In this document: one piece after another, positions 8,893 to 17,308 of the stretch
Position numbering within the stretch: the first letter of the stretch is position 1
Layout of the letters: each line of letters starts with the position of its first letter
Origin: an uncultured Bacteroides sp.
GTDB taxonomy: Bacteria > Bacteroidota > Bacteroidia > Bacteroidales > Bacteroidaceae
Length of the DNA stretch: 64,000 nucleotides
NCBI GenBank assembly: GCA_900552075.1
Contig: URYL01000004.1
Location: 1-64,000 of the forward strand
Direction: 5' to 3'
Translations under genes and position numbers: made by a program
The notes under the pieces: model-generated
What the model was told of the DNA's origin: nothing
Databases searched by the model: none
The model's input: only the letters and a program-made list of their open reading frames with translations

Positions 8893-9645
8893 TTATTCTC
8901 CCAGTTCTTTCTTAATCCAATCGTAACCTTTTTCTTCCAGTTCCAATGCCAGTTCAGGACCTGCCGTTTTCACGATACGGCCTTTGTAAAGCACGTGTAC
9001 GATATCCGGTTTGATGTAGTCGAGCAGACGCTGATAGTGTGTAATCACAATGCAGCTGGTTTCCGGCGTTTTCAGTTTGTTCACACCTTCAGCTACAATA
9101 CGCAGGGCGTCGATATCCAATCCAGAGTCTGTTTCGTCCAGGATGCTCAATTTCGGTTCCAGCATAGCCATTTGGAAAATCTCATTCCGTTTCTTTTCTC
9201 CACCAGAGAAACCTTCATTCACGGAACGGTTGGCCAGCTTGCTGTCCAGTTCCACGATTTCTCTTTTCTGACGCATCAGTTTCAGGAACTCGCTGGCAGT
9301 CAGCGCCGGAAATCCTTTATATTTCCGCTGCTCGTTGACGGCCGCACGCATGAAGTTCACCATGCTTACGCCCGGAATTTCCACCGGATACTGGAACGAC
9401 AGGAACAGTCCTTCGTGGCTGCGGTCGGCCGGACTCAAGGCCAGCAAATCCTTGCCGTCGAAAGTCACCGAACCTTTTGTCACTTCATAAGCCGGATGTC
9501 CCACCAGAACATTGCTCAACGTACTTTTTCCTGAACCATTCGGTCCCATGATCGCATGAACTTCTCCCGACTTTACGGTCAGGTTAATTCCTTTCAATAT
9601 CTCTTTGCCATTGATGCTGGCATGTAAATTCTTTATCTCTAACAT
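8893..9645 (-). CDS. sufC: Fe-S cluster assembly ATPase SufC
   Basis: 250 residues, ABC-type ATPase. Walker A GPNGSGKST is near residues 35-43, the signature is FSGGEKKRNEIFQ and Walker B is LSILDETDSGLD. SufC drives conformational change in SufB-SufD during Fe-S cluster building in the cytoplasm. It sits between sufB (18 nt upstream) and sufD (2 nt downstream). Confidence 0.97.
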   Translation of the reverse strand: MLEIKNLHASINGKEILKGINLTVKSGEVHAIMGPNGSGKSTLSNVLVGHPAYEVTKGSVTFDGKDLLALSPADRSHEGLFLSFQYPVEIPGVSMVNFMRAAVNEQRKYKGFPALTASEFLKLMRQKREIVELDSKLANRSVNEGFSGGEKKRNEIFQMAMLEPKLSILDETDSGLDIDALRIVAEGVNKLKTPETSCIVITHYQRLLDYIKPDIVHVLYKGRIVKTAGPELALELEEKGYDWIKKELGE

Positions 9646-9663
9646 AATACTTTAATTTTATAT

Positions 9664-11115
9664 TTATCCCACACTGCCTTCCAACGATACAGACAGCAAT
9701 TTCTGCGCCTCTACGGCAAACTCCATCGGCAATTTGTTGAGCACTTCCTTTGCATAGCCGTTCACAATCAGTCCCACGGCATCTTCCGTAGTGATTCCTC
9801 GCTGGTTGCAATAGAAAATCTGGTCTTCGGAAATCTTCGACGTGGTTGCCTCATGCTCTACCACTGCCGTTTCATTGTGAATGTCCATATAAGGGAAGGT
9901 ATGTGCCCCGCACTGGCTTCCCAGCAGCAAAGAGTCACACTGGCTGTAGTTTCGGGCATTGTCTGCCTTTTCGGCCACACGCACCAGACCCCGGTAAGAG
10001 TTCTGGCTCTTTCCGGCACTGATACCCTTGCTCACAATCGTAGAACGGGTATTCTTGCCCAGGTGAATCATCTTGGTACCCGTATCGGCCTGCTGATAGT
10101 TGTTGGTCACGGCCACGGAATAGAACTCTGCCGTAGAATTATCCCCGCTCAAGATACAGCTCGGATATTTCCACGTAATGGCGGAACCCGTTTCCACCTG
10201 CGTCCAGGAAAGTTTGCTGTCTACCCCTTTGCAGTTGCCTCGTTTGGTCACAAAGTTATACACACCTCCCTTGCCTTCCGCATCACCCGGATACCAGTTC
10301 TGCACGGTAGAATATTTCACTTCCGCACGGTCGAGCACCACAATCTCCACAATGGCTGCATGAAGCTGGTTCTCGTCACGCATCGGTGCCGTACAGCCTT
10401 CCAGGTAAGACACATAACTGTCATCATCGGCCACAATCAGCGTACGTTCAAATTGTCCCGTATTGGCCGCATTGATACGGAAATACGTTGAAAGTTCCAT
10501 CGGACACCGTACCCCTTTCGGGATGTACACGAACGATCCGTCACTGAACACCGCCGAATTCAATGCGGCAAAAAAATTATCCCGGTAGCCTACTACCGAG
10601 CCCAGGTATTTCTTCACCAAATCCGGATGCTCACGTACTGCCTCACTGATAGAGCAAAAGATAATACCTTTCTCCATCAGCGTCTCCTTGAAAGTCGTCT
10701 TTACAGACACCGAGTCCATGACCGCATCCACAGCCATGCCGCTCAGCGCCATACGTTCTTCCAACGGAATACCCAGTTTGTCGAAAGTCTTCAACAGTTC
10801 CGGATCCACCTCATCCAGACTTTTCGGCCCGTCTTTCTTCTTCGTCGGATCTGCATAATACGAAATAGCCTGATAATCTATCTCCGGAATATTCAAATGC
10901 GCCCATGTAGGCATCTCCAATGTCTGCCAATAGCGGAACGCCTTCAAGCGGAACTCAAGCAACCAGTCGGGCTCTCCCTTCTTGGAAGAAATCAGCCGTA
11001 CGACCTCCTCGTTCAGTCCCTTCTCTATGATATCTGTGTGAACATCCGTAGTGAAGCCATACTTGTACTTCTCCTGCGTCAGTTCCTTCACATATTTGTT
11101 GGGTTCTAATTGCAT
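9664..11115 (-). CDS. sufB: Fe-S cluster assembly scaffold SufB
   Basis: 483 residues, normal SufB length. The family regions YFRINAANTGQFERTLIVAD, YLEGCTAP and the C-terminal SEDQIFYCNQRGI are all visible. SufB carries the Cys and His residues on which the nascent Fe-S cluster is built, with SufD and SufC. It follows the CvpA-like gene by one nucleotide and heads the suf part of the operon. Confidence 0.97.
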   Translation of the reverse strand: MQLEPNKYVKELTQEKYKYGFTTDVHTDIIEKGLNEEVVRLISSKKGEPDWLLEFRLKAFRYWQTLEMPTWAHLNIPEIDYQAISYYADPTKKKDGPKSLDEVDPELLKTFDKLGIPLEERMALSGMAVDAVMDSVSVKTTFKETLMEKGIIFCSISEAVREHPDLVKKYLGSVVGYRDNFFAALNSAVFSDGSFVYIPKGVRCPMELSTYFRINAANTGQFERTLIVADDDSYVSYLEGCTAPMRDENQLHAAIVEIVVLDRAEVKYSTVQNWYPGDAEGKGGVYNFVTKRGNCKGVDSKLSWTQVETGSAITWKYPSCILSGDNSTAEFYSVAVTNNYQQADTGTKMIHLGKNTRSTIVSKGISAGKSQNSYRGLVRVAEKADNARNYSQCDSLLLGSQCGAHTFPYMDIHNETAVVEHEATTSKISEDQIFYCNQRGITTEDAVGLIVNGYAKEVLNKLPMEFAVEAQKLLSVSLEGSVG

Positions 11116-11116
11116 A

Positions 11117-11635
11117 TCAAATCTGATTATTATCTGTTTCTATAAATTTCTCTTTTAGGTTTTCTATCATCGGATAAAAGAAGCCGGAAAAGTCCTTTAT
11201 CGGATAATATAACAACGAACTCCTTTTAGTGGTTGAATATATTAAGTTATCTTTAGAGTCAGCAAAATCAATAAAATGAATCACCACGCTGATTATCAGC
11301 GCATATTTCAACGCGCCCAGCCCAGCGCCCAGCCAACGATTGACAAAACCCAGACTTACCCAGTCTACTATCTTGGTCAATGCCGAAGCCAACAGAGACA
11401 GTACCAGCGGTACCACCAACCCGATTAGTAGGAAGGCCAGTATCTGCCCGAAAGTCACGGAAGTCCCTACCTTCACCGCCAGCTGCTCGCCCAAACCGGC
11501 AAACAAGACACGTGCCACCAGCAATCCGGCCACCAGCCCCACAATGGAAGCCAGTTGTTTGAGAAAGCCCTTCATAAAACCTGAAACGGCCCCCATAGCC
11601 AATACGGCTACAATTATCCAGTCGAGTGTCTCCAT
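11117..11635 (-). CDS. CvpA family membrane protein
   Basis: 172 residues with about four hydrophobic segments (near 4-22, 29-47, 64-86 and 103-122) and the family opening LDWIIVAVLAMGAVSGFMKGF. CvpA-like proteins are inner-membrane proteins first linked to colicin V export and purF; their molecular role is unclear. It overlaps the suf operon closely (1 nt before sufB), so it is probably co-expressed with Fe-S assembly genes. Confidence 0.85.
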   Translation of the reverse strand: METLDWIIVAVLAMGAVSGFMKGFLKQLASIVGLVAGLLVARVLFAGLGEQLAVKVGTSVTFGQILAFLLIGLVVPLVLSLLASALTKIVDWVSLGFVNRWLGAGLGALKYALIISVVIHFIDFADSKDNLIYSTTKRSSLLYYPIKDFSGFFYPMIENLKEKFIETDNNQI

Positions 11636-11649
11636 CCTATGCGTAACTC

Positions 11650-11711
11650 AAAAAACAAAGCGAAGAACTTGTGCCCATGCCTGATGGGTGAATACAAGAT
11701 TCTTCGCTTTG
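11650..11711 (-). terminator. Terminator after infB
   Basis: On the minus strand a 12-bp stem (CAAAGCGAAGAA, 11656-11667, with its exact complement at 11700-11711) encloses a smaller stem and is followed by TTTTTT (11655-11650). It separates the rimP-nusA-infB transcript from cvpA-suf. A possible -7 box TACATTTG (11729-11722) lies upstream of it, so some suf transcripts could start ahead of this hairpin. Confidence 0.8.
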
Positions 11712-11765
11712 CTCTGAATGACAAATGTATTTATTTGCACCCAAACAATGGTCAGACGTATGTCT

Positions 11766-14684
11766 TTACAATGTCTGCTTTACTTCCACTTCTTCGTAAG
11801 TTTCAATCACATCACCCACCTTCAGGTCATTGCAGTTTGTCAAGCTGATACCACATTCAAAGTTAGTACCGACTTCCTTCACATCGTCCTTGAAACGTTT
11901 CAGGGCGTTGATTGAACCTGTAAAGATGACAATACCGTCGCGAATTAAGCGAGCCTTGTCGGTACGTTTCACCTTTCCGGTCTTTACTACCGCACCGGCT
12001 ACCATACCCACCTTGCTGATGTTGAACACTTCGCGCACTTCGATGGTAGCAGTCACCTGTTCCTTCAAAGTCGGGGCTAGCATACCTTCCATGGCCGATT
12101 TCACTTCTTCAATCGCATCGTAAATAATAGAATACTTGCGGATATCCACACCTTCCTGTTCAGCCAGTTTCGCGGCGTTTCCTGACGGACGAACCTGGAA
12201 ACCTACGATAATGGCATTGGAAGCGGCAGCCAGTGACACATCCGATTCGGAAATCTGTCCCACGCCTTTGTGGATGACATTCACCTGAATCTGTTCGGTA
12301 GACAGTTTGATCAACGAGTCGCTCAAGGCTTCTACAGAACCGTCCACATCACCTTTTACAATGACATTCAATTCGTGGAAGTCGCCCAAAGCCAAACGAC
12401 GGCCTACTTCATCAAGGGTCAGCATCTTCTGGGTACGCAAACCTTGTTCACGCTGCAACTGCTCACGCTTGTTGGCAATTTCACGCGCTTCCTGCTCTGT
12501 ATCCAATACATGGAACGTATCACCGGCAGCCGGCGCACCGTTCAATCCCAGAATCAGTACCGGTTCAGAAGGGCCGGCTTCTTTCATGCGCTGGTTACGT
12601 TCGTTGAACATCGCCTTTACCTTACCGTATGAAGTTCCGGCCAGCACAATATCGCCTACATGCAAGGTTCCGTTGGAAACCAGTACCGTAGCCACATAAC
12701 CACGTCCCTTGTCCAAAGAAGATTCAATGATGGAACCTGTAGCCTTCCGGTTCGGATTAGCTTTCAGATCCAGCATTTCGGCTTCCAGCAACACTTTTTC
12801 CAGCAATTCGTGTACACCCGTACCCTTCTTTGCCGAGATATCCTGTGACTGGTACTTTCCGCCCCATTCTTCCACCAGGAAGTTCATGGCAGCCAGTTCT
12901 TCCTTGATTCGGTCCGGATTGGCATTCGGTTTATCAATCTTATTGATGGCAAACACGATAGGCACTCCTGCTGCCATGGCATGGTTGATGGCCTCTTTGG
13001 TCTGCGGCATCACATTGTCATCGGCAGCCACAATGATGATAACCACGTCGGTCACCTTCGCACCACGGGCACGCATGGCCGTAAATGCTTCGTGTCCCGG
13101 AGTATCCAGGAAGGTGATACGGCGTCCGTCTTCCAATTTCACGTTATAGGCACCAATATGCTGCGTGATACCACCGGCCTCACCGGCAATCACATTCGCC
13201 TTACGGATGTAGTCCAGCAAAGAAGTCTTACCGTGGTCTACGTGTCCCATCACCGTAACAATCGGTGCACGCGGCTGCAAGTCTTCTTCGGCATCGGCCT
13301 CTTCTTCTACGGCCTGTGCCACTTCGGCGCTCACATATTCTGTCTTAAATCCAAATTCTTCGGCTACCAAATTGATTGTTTCCGCATCCAGACGCTGGTT
13401 AATGGATACCATGATACCCACACTCATACAAGTAGAGATAACTTGCGTAACGGGTACGTCCATCATGTTAGCCAGTTCGTTCGCCGTTACGAATTCCGTC
13501 AGCTTCAATACCTTGCTTTCTTCCTGTTCCAGTTCTTCCTGTTCCAGTTGACGGTTCTGGATATTCTCGCGTTTTTCTTTACGATACTTGGCAGCTTTGT
13601 TCTTTCCTTTATTGGTCAGGCGGGCAAGTGTTTCTTTCACCTGCTTTGCTACATCCTCATCACTTACCTCCTGTTTTACCACCGGTTTCTTGAAACGGTC
13701 CTTGTTGTGCTTTCCGCCTTGCGGCTGGTTCTGGTTGGGCTTTCCACCCTTTTCATTACGTGATGCACTGCCCACATTGGCCGAAGCATTACTAATATCT
13801 ACACGTTCCTTGTTGATTCGGTTACGTTTTTTCTTTTTCGAAGCCTCATCGTTCAGGCCACCCTTATCTGTTTTATCATCACTCTTCCGGATTTCCTTGA
13901 TAATGGCATCTTTCATCTGCTTGCGCTGTTCCTGGCGCAGCTTGTCCTTTTCCTCCCTCTCTTTTTTCTTCTCCTCCTTCGATTTCTTCTTCGGGCGGGT
14001 TGACTGGTTTAATGCGGCCAAATCAATCTGGCCTACCACATTAATCTTTGATTTAAATTCTGTCGGGCGAATTTTAAAAACTTCGTCTTCTTTATTTTCC
14101 TGAACGGATTGTTGCTTTTTTTCTTCTTCCATCGGCTCTGATTTCAATTCTTCTGCCTTTATCTCCGGCTGTTTCGTTTCTTCTTTTTCTACTTGCTGAG
14201 GTTGCTGCGGGGTGGGAACTTCCACCTTTTCTACTTTTTCTGCCTCAGGCTCTTTATTTTCAGGTTCTGGCTTAGCTGGCCCTTCCTGCGGTGCAGGAAC
14301 TTCAGCAGGCTCAACCACAGCCGGTTTCTTCTTTCTCTTCAGAGTATCCAAGTCTATCTTTCCCACAGGCTTGAATTTAGGCCGCACATCTTCCGGAACC
14401 ACTGTTTCTATCACCTCCGTTTTTTTCAGTTCCGGGTGGATATCTTCAATAGAAACAGAAGCCTTGTTACGATCCTTATTTTGCCGCTCCTGAATAATTT
14501 TCTCCGACTCTATTTTCAAATCTTTGTCCTTGCTGAACTCTTTCACCAGCACGGCATACTGTTCCTCGGTAATTTTAGTATTAGGATTAGCCTCGACCGT
14601 ATATCCTTTTTTCTGCAAAAAGTCTACCACCGTGGTTATTCCAACATTCAAATCTCTTGTTACTTTATTCAATCTTATAGTCAT
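11766..14684 (-). CDS. infB: Translation initiation factor IF-2
   Basis: 972 residues. An N-terminal IF2N helix domain is followed by a long Lys/Glu/Pro-rich charged linker (about 90-390), a second IF2N-like segment, then the GTPase domain with GHVDHGKTSLLDY, DTPGHEAF and NKIDKPNAN, and C-terminal domains II-IV. It brings initiator tRNA to the 30S subunit and promotes subunit joining. It is third in the rimP-nusA-infB set, 104 nt behind nusA, and is followed by a strong terminator. Confidence 0.97.
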   Translation of the reverse strand: MTIRLNKVTRDLNVGITTVVDFLQKKGYTVEANPNTKITEEQYAVLVKEFSKDKDLKIESEKIIQERQNKDRNKASVSIEDIHPELKKTEVIETVVPEDVRPKFKPVGKIDLDTLKRKKKPAVVEPAEVPAPQEGPAKPEPENKEPEAEKVEKVEVPTPQQPQQVEKEETKQPEIKAEELKSEPMEEEKKQQSVQENKEDEVFKIRPTEFKSKINVVGQIDLAALNQSTRPKKKSKEEKKKEREEKDKLRQEQRKQMKDAIIKEIRKSDDKTDKGGLNDEASKKKKRNRINKERVDISNASANVGSASRNEKGGKPNQNQPQGGKHNKDRFKKPVVKQEVSDEDVAKQVKETLARLTNKGKNKAAKYRKEKRENIQNRQLEQEELEQEESKVLKLTEFVTANELANMMDVPVTQVISTCMSVGIMVSINQRLDAETINLVAEEFGFKTEYVSAEVAQAVEEEADAEEDLQPRAPIVTVMGHVDHGKTSLLDYIRKANVIAGEAGGITQHIGAYNVKLEDGRRITFLDTPGHEAFTAMRARGAKVTDVVIIIVAADDNVMPQTKEAINHAMAAGVPIVFAINKIDKPNANPDRIKEELAAMNFLVEEWGGKYQSQDISAKKGTGVHELLEKVLLEAEMLDLKANPNRKATGSIIESSLDKGRGYVATVLVSNGTLHVGDIVLAGTSYGKVKAMFNERNQRMKEAGPSEPVLILGLNGAPAAGDTFHVLDTEQEAREIANKREQLQREQGLRTQKMLTLDEVGRRLALGDFHELNVIVKGDVDGSVEALSDSLIKLSTEQIQVNVIHKGVGQISESDVSLAAASNAIIVGFQVRPSGNAAKLAEQEGVDIRKYSIIYDAIEEVKSAMEGMLAPTLKEQVTATIEVREVFNISKVGMVAGAVVKTGKVKRTDKARLIRDGIVIFTGSINALKRFKDDVKEVGTNFECGISLTNCNDLKVGDVIETYEEVEVKQTL

Positions 14685-14788
14685 AATTCATCACATTTTA
14701 ATAGAGTTCAGGAAAATATTATATCAGTCACAGATAAATAAGCAGACGAGAATGAAATTCATTCCCCTCTGTTTACCGCTTCAAAGCG

Positions 14789-16048
14789 TTATTCCTCAAA
14801 CTCTGCTTTTAAAATTCTCAGGACATCGTCCACCGTATTTTCTTCCAGGTCTGCCTTTTCAATCAACATCTCACGCGGAGCATTCAATACACCCTTCGCC
14901 GTATCGATGCCAATACCCTTGATGGCATTGATAACCCATTCATCAATCTCATCCTTGAATTCATCCAGGTAGATATCCTCGTCGGTACCTGCATCCTCAC
15001 CCAGTTCACGATATACGTCAATCGTGTATTCTGTCAGCATGCTGGCCAACTTAATGTTCAATCCGCCCTTACCGATAGCCAAAGATACTTCTTCCGGCTT
15101 CAGATATACTTCGGCTCTCTTTTCATCCTCGTGCATAACGATGGAAGAAACCTTAGCCGGGCTCAAGGCTCGCTGGATAAACAGCTGCGTATTGGATGTA
15201 TAGTTAATAACATCGATATTTTCGTTACGCAGTTCACGGACGATACCATGAATACGGGAACCCTTCACACCTACACAAGCACCTACCGGATCAATCCGTT
15301 CGTCGTATGACTCTACGGCAATCTTGGCACGTTCACCCGGGATACGGGCAATTTTCTTGATGGTAATCAACCCGTCGTTGATTTCAGGTACTTCCTGTTC
15401 GAACAAGCGCTGCAGGAACACCGGAGAAGTACGGCTCAAAATAATCTTCGGATTGTTGTTCTTGTTGTCCACACGGGCTACCACGGCACGGGCTGTTTCT
15501 CCCTTCCGGTAGAAATCGCTCGGAATCTGTTCTGTCTTCGGCAACAGCAATTCATTACCTTCATCGTCCAGCAACAGGATTTCCTTCTTCCATATCTGAT
15601 AAACTTCCGCACTGATGACGGTACCTACCTTATCAATATATTTATTGTACAAGCTATCCTTTTCCAGTTCCAGAATCTTCGAAGCCAGTGTCTGGCGAAG
15701 ATTCAGAATTGCGCGGCGGCCGAATTTCTCAAAAATCACTTCATCGGTCACTTCCTCACCCACCTCGTATGATGCATCAATCTTGCGTGCTTCCGACAGA
15801 GTAATCTGCAGGTTGGGATTCGTCAGTTCGTCATCTGCCACCACTTCACGGTTACGCCAGATTTCAAAGTCCCCCTTATCCGGATTTACAATCACATCAT
15901 AATTTTCATCTGTACCGAACATCTTCGCAATCACGCTGCGGAATGATTCTTCCAACACGCTCACCATGGTGGTGCGGTCAATATTCTTCAACTCCTTAAA
16001 TTCCGAGAATGTGTCAATCAAGCTGACTGTTTCTTCTTTTTTGGCCAT
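14789..16048 (-). CDS. nusA: Transcription termination/antitermination protein NusA
   Basis: 419 residues: N-terminal RNA-polymerase-binding domain, S1 domain (GTVISAEVYQIW onward), two KH domains (GVKGSRIHGIVREL and AIGKGGLNIKLAS) and a short acidic tail. It lacks the two C-terminal acidic repeats of the enterobacterial protein, as in most bacteria. It lies 2 nt behind rimP. Confidence 0.96.
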   Translation of the reverse strand: MAKKEETVSLIDTFSEFKELKNIDRTTMVSVLEESFRSVIAKMFGTDENYDVIVNPDKGDFEIWRNREVVADDELTNPNLQITLSEARKIDASYEVGEEVTDEVIFEKFGRRAILNLRQTLASKILELEKDSLYNKYIDKVGTVISAEVYQIWKKEILLLDDEGNELLLPKTEQIPSDFYRKGETARAVVARVDNKNNNPKIILSRTSPVFLQRLFEQEVPEINDGLITIKKIARIPGERAKIAVESYDERIDPVGACVGVKGSRIHGIVRELRNENIDVINYTSNTQLFIQRALSPAKVSSIVMHEDEKRAEVYLKPEEVSLAIGKGGLNIKLASMLTEYTIDVYRELGEDAGTDEDIYLDEFKDEIDEWVINAIKGIGIDTAKGVLNAPREMLIEKADLEENTVDDVLRILKAEFEE

Positions 16049-16050
16049 AA

Positions 16051-16518
16051 TTATTTAAAGCTAATTAAGTATTTGGTGTATTTTATCTCATCATACGTAA
16101 AAGTTACATTCTGTTCCACCAGCTTCGGGCGTTTGGCTCCTTCCGGTTTTACCTTCACCTCTACCGTAAGGGTAAAGTTCTCTTCATTGGCATCCGTCAG
16201 CACGCCGGTCCATTTCCTGCCGGACTTGTCCATCACTTCGACCTCGCATCCCACATGGGCCAGATACTGCTGCAAGACCTTGAACGGCTGACCGATTCCC
16301 GCAGAACCGACCTCCAGTTCGTAATCTTCTTCTTCACGACTTAATTTTGACTCGATGTAACGACTCAGTTCCACACAGTCGTCTATCCACACGCCCTCTG
16401 CGTGGTCGATTTCCACTACAATCTTGTCATCGGGGCTCACATTCACGTCGACCAGGAAATAGCTTTTGTCTGCCAGCCACTCCTCTACAATCCGAGCTAC
16501 AACGTTTTTATCTATCAT
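16051..16518 (-). CDS. rimP: Ribosome maturation factor RimP
   Basis: 155 residues with the N-terminal alpha/beta domain (VEIDHAEGVWIDDCVELS, LEVGSAGIGQPFK; the family usually has SPG here) and the C-terminal Sm-like barrel. It supports 30S maturation. It is the first gene of the classic rimP-nusA-infB operon and is read from the promoter at 16585-16615. Confidence 0.94.
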   Translation of the reverse strand: MIDKNVVARIVEEWLADKSYFLVDVNVSPDDKIVVEIDHAEGVWIDDCVELSRYIESKLSREEEDYELEVGSAGIGQPFKVLQQYLAHVGCEVEVMDKSGRKWTGVLTDANEENFTLTVEVKVKPEGAKRPKLVEQNVTFTYDEIKYTKYLISFK

Positions 16519-16584
16519 GTATTAACTATTAAGAACAAAAAAAGGAGCTTAATCGCCCCTCCACCTTTTTCATCCAATCACTTG

Positions 16585-16615
16585 CAAAGATATAAATAAT
16601 CTCATGTCACACAAA
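16585..16615 (-). promoter_or_regulatory. Promoter of rimP-nusA-infB
   Basis: TTTG (16615-16612), 19 nt and TATCTTTG (16592-16585) on the minus strand, a full match to the Bacteroidetes consensus, about 70 nt upstream of rimP. Confidence 0.75.
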
Positions 16616-16652
16616 ATAATAACCGAATTATTTATACTGGGAGAGTAGTATG

Positions 16653-16689
16653 AAAAAGCGGCAAATGATAGAAATCATCTGCCGCTTTT
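16653..16689 (-). terminator. Terminator after tRNA-Pro
   Basis: AAAAGCGGCA (16654-16663) pairs with TGCCGCTTTT (16680-16689), with further pairing inside. The minus-strand T-run at 16657-16653 gives a rho-independent terminator just behind tRNA-Pro. Confidence 0.8.
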
Positions 16690-16691
16690 CG

Positions 16692-16764
16692 TCGGAATGA
16701 GGCGACTCGAACGCCCGACCCCTACGTCCCGAACGTAGTGCGCTACCAACTGCGCTACATTCCG
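16692..16764 (-). tRNA. trnP: tRNA-Pro (CGG anticodon)
   Basis: 73-nt cloverleaf with acceptor CGGAATG/CATTCCG, anticodon stem CTACG/CGTAG and loop TTCGGGA (anticodon CGG). CCA is not encoded. It is a single-gene unit with its own promoter and terminator. Confidence 0.95.
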
Positions 16765-16794
16765 ATTGCAACGTTTGTTTGTCGTTTGCGGTTG

Positions 16795-16825
16795 CAAAGG
16801 TAGATATATTTTTAATACCTGCAAA
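16795..16825 (-). promoter_or_regulatory. Promoter of tRNA-Pro
   Basis: TTTG (16825-16822), 19 nt and TACCTTTG (16802-16795) on the minus strand. Confidence 0.75.
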
Positions 16826-16881
16826 AGAAAACATGATTTTTTTCATAAAAAAATTATTTTTCTCATTTTCACCCCGTTTAT

Positions 16882-16912
16882 TTTGGAGATTCAAGTTTTT
16901 GACCTATCTTTG
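16882..16912 (+). promoter_or_regulatory. Promoter of the first tRNA-Phe
   Basis: TTTG (16882-16885), 19 nt and TATCTTTG (16905-16912), 15 nt ahead of the tRNA. The second tRNA-Phe gene has the same arrangement. Confidence 0.78.
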
Positions 16913-16927
16913 CACACGCAAAACCAC

Positions 16928-17000
16928 GGTGCCATAGCTCAGTTGGTAGAGCAAAGGACTGAAAATCCTTGTGTCACTGGTTCGATTCCCGTTGGCACCA
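16928..17000 (+). tRNA. trnF: tRNA-Phe (GAA anticodon), copy 1
   Basis: 73-nt cloverleaf with acceptor GGTGCCA/TGGCACC and anticodon stem AAGGA/TCCTT with loop CTGAAAA (anticodon GAA). CCA is not encoded. The T-stem ACTGG/CCCGT has a T-C mismatch at its middle pair. A near-identical copy lies at 52366-52438. Confidence 0.95.
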
Positions 17001-17006
17001 CTTCCG

Positions 17007-17040
17007 CTCCCGGTTCTCATAGAGAATCGGGAGTTTTTTT
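17007..17040 (+). terminator. Terminator after tRNA-Phe copy 1
   Basis: CTCCCGGTTCTC pairs with GAGAATCGGGAG (one G-T pair) across a 4-nt loop, followed by TTTTTTT. Confidence 0.85.
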
Positions 17041-17110
17041 ATCCCTATACCCAATTAGCCTGCCCCATCCTGCTTCAAAATCTCACCAGTTCTGCATAAA
17101 ATTACAACAT

Positions 17111-17150
17111 TAAGTCTACATAAGTCTACAGAGGTCTACATAAGTCTACA
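17111..17150. repeat. Four tandem 10-bp repeats (TAAGTCTACA)
   Basis: Copies at 17111, 17121 and 17141 are identical; the one at 17131 reads GAGGTCTACA. The 10-bp spacing puts each copy on the same face of the helix. It lies about 160 nt upstream of the HU-like gene. Function unknown; it might be a protein-binding array or a slippage product. Confidence 0.85.
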
Positions 17151-17181
17151 AAGCCTCGGCACATCTTCTTATATTCGCACT

Positions 17182-17269
17182 GGAAATTTTGATGTTTCCC
17201 ACCAAAGAAACATACGTTCTCCACAAAAGAGACGTATGTCTTCCGTGCGGAAACCATACGTCTCCGCCT
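17182..17269. repeat. Phased 22-bp imperfect palindrome array upstream of the HU-like gene
   Basis: Palindromes centred at 17202.5 (ATGTTTC/GAAACAT), 17224.5 (ACATACGT/ACGTATGT) and 17246.5 (AGACGTATG/CATACGTCT) are spaced by exactly 22 bp. The shared pattern is about GAAAC-ATACGT-CTCC. The array ends 39 nt before the start of the HU-like gene and so lies in its promoter or leader region. It resembles the array at 47091-47200 in period but not in sequence. Confidence 0.7.
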
Positions 17270-17308
17270 GCAAAAACATAAAAAACAATTATACATATCA
17301 TCAAAACC

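Noticed and set aside
12981..13763. 260-residue plus-strand frame inside infB
   Set aside because: Antisense to the GTPase region of infB; shadow frame.
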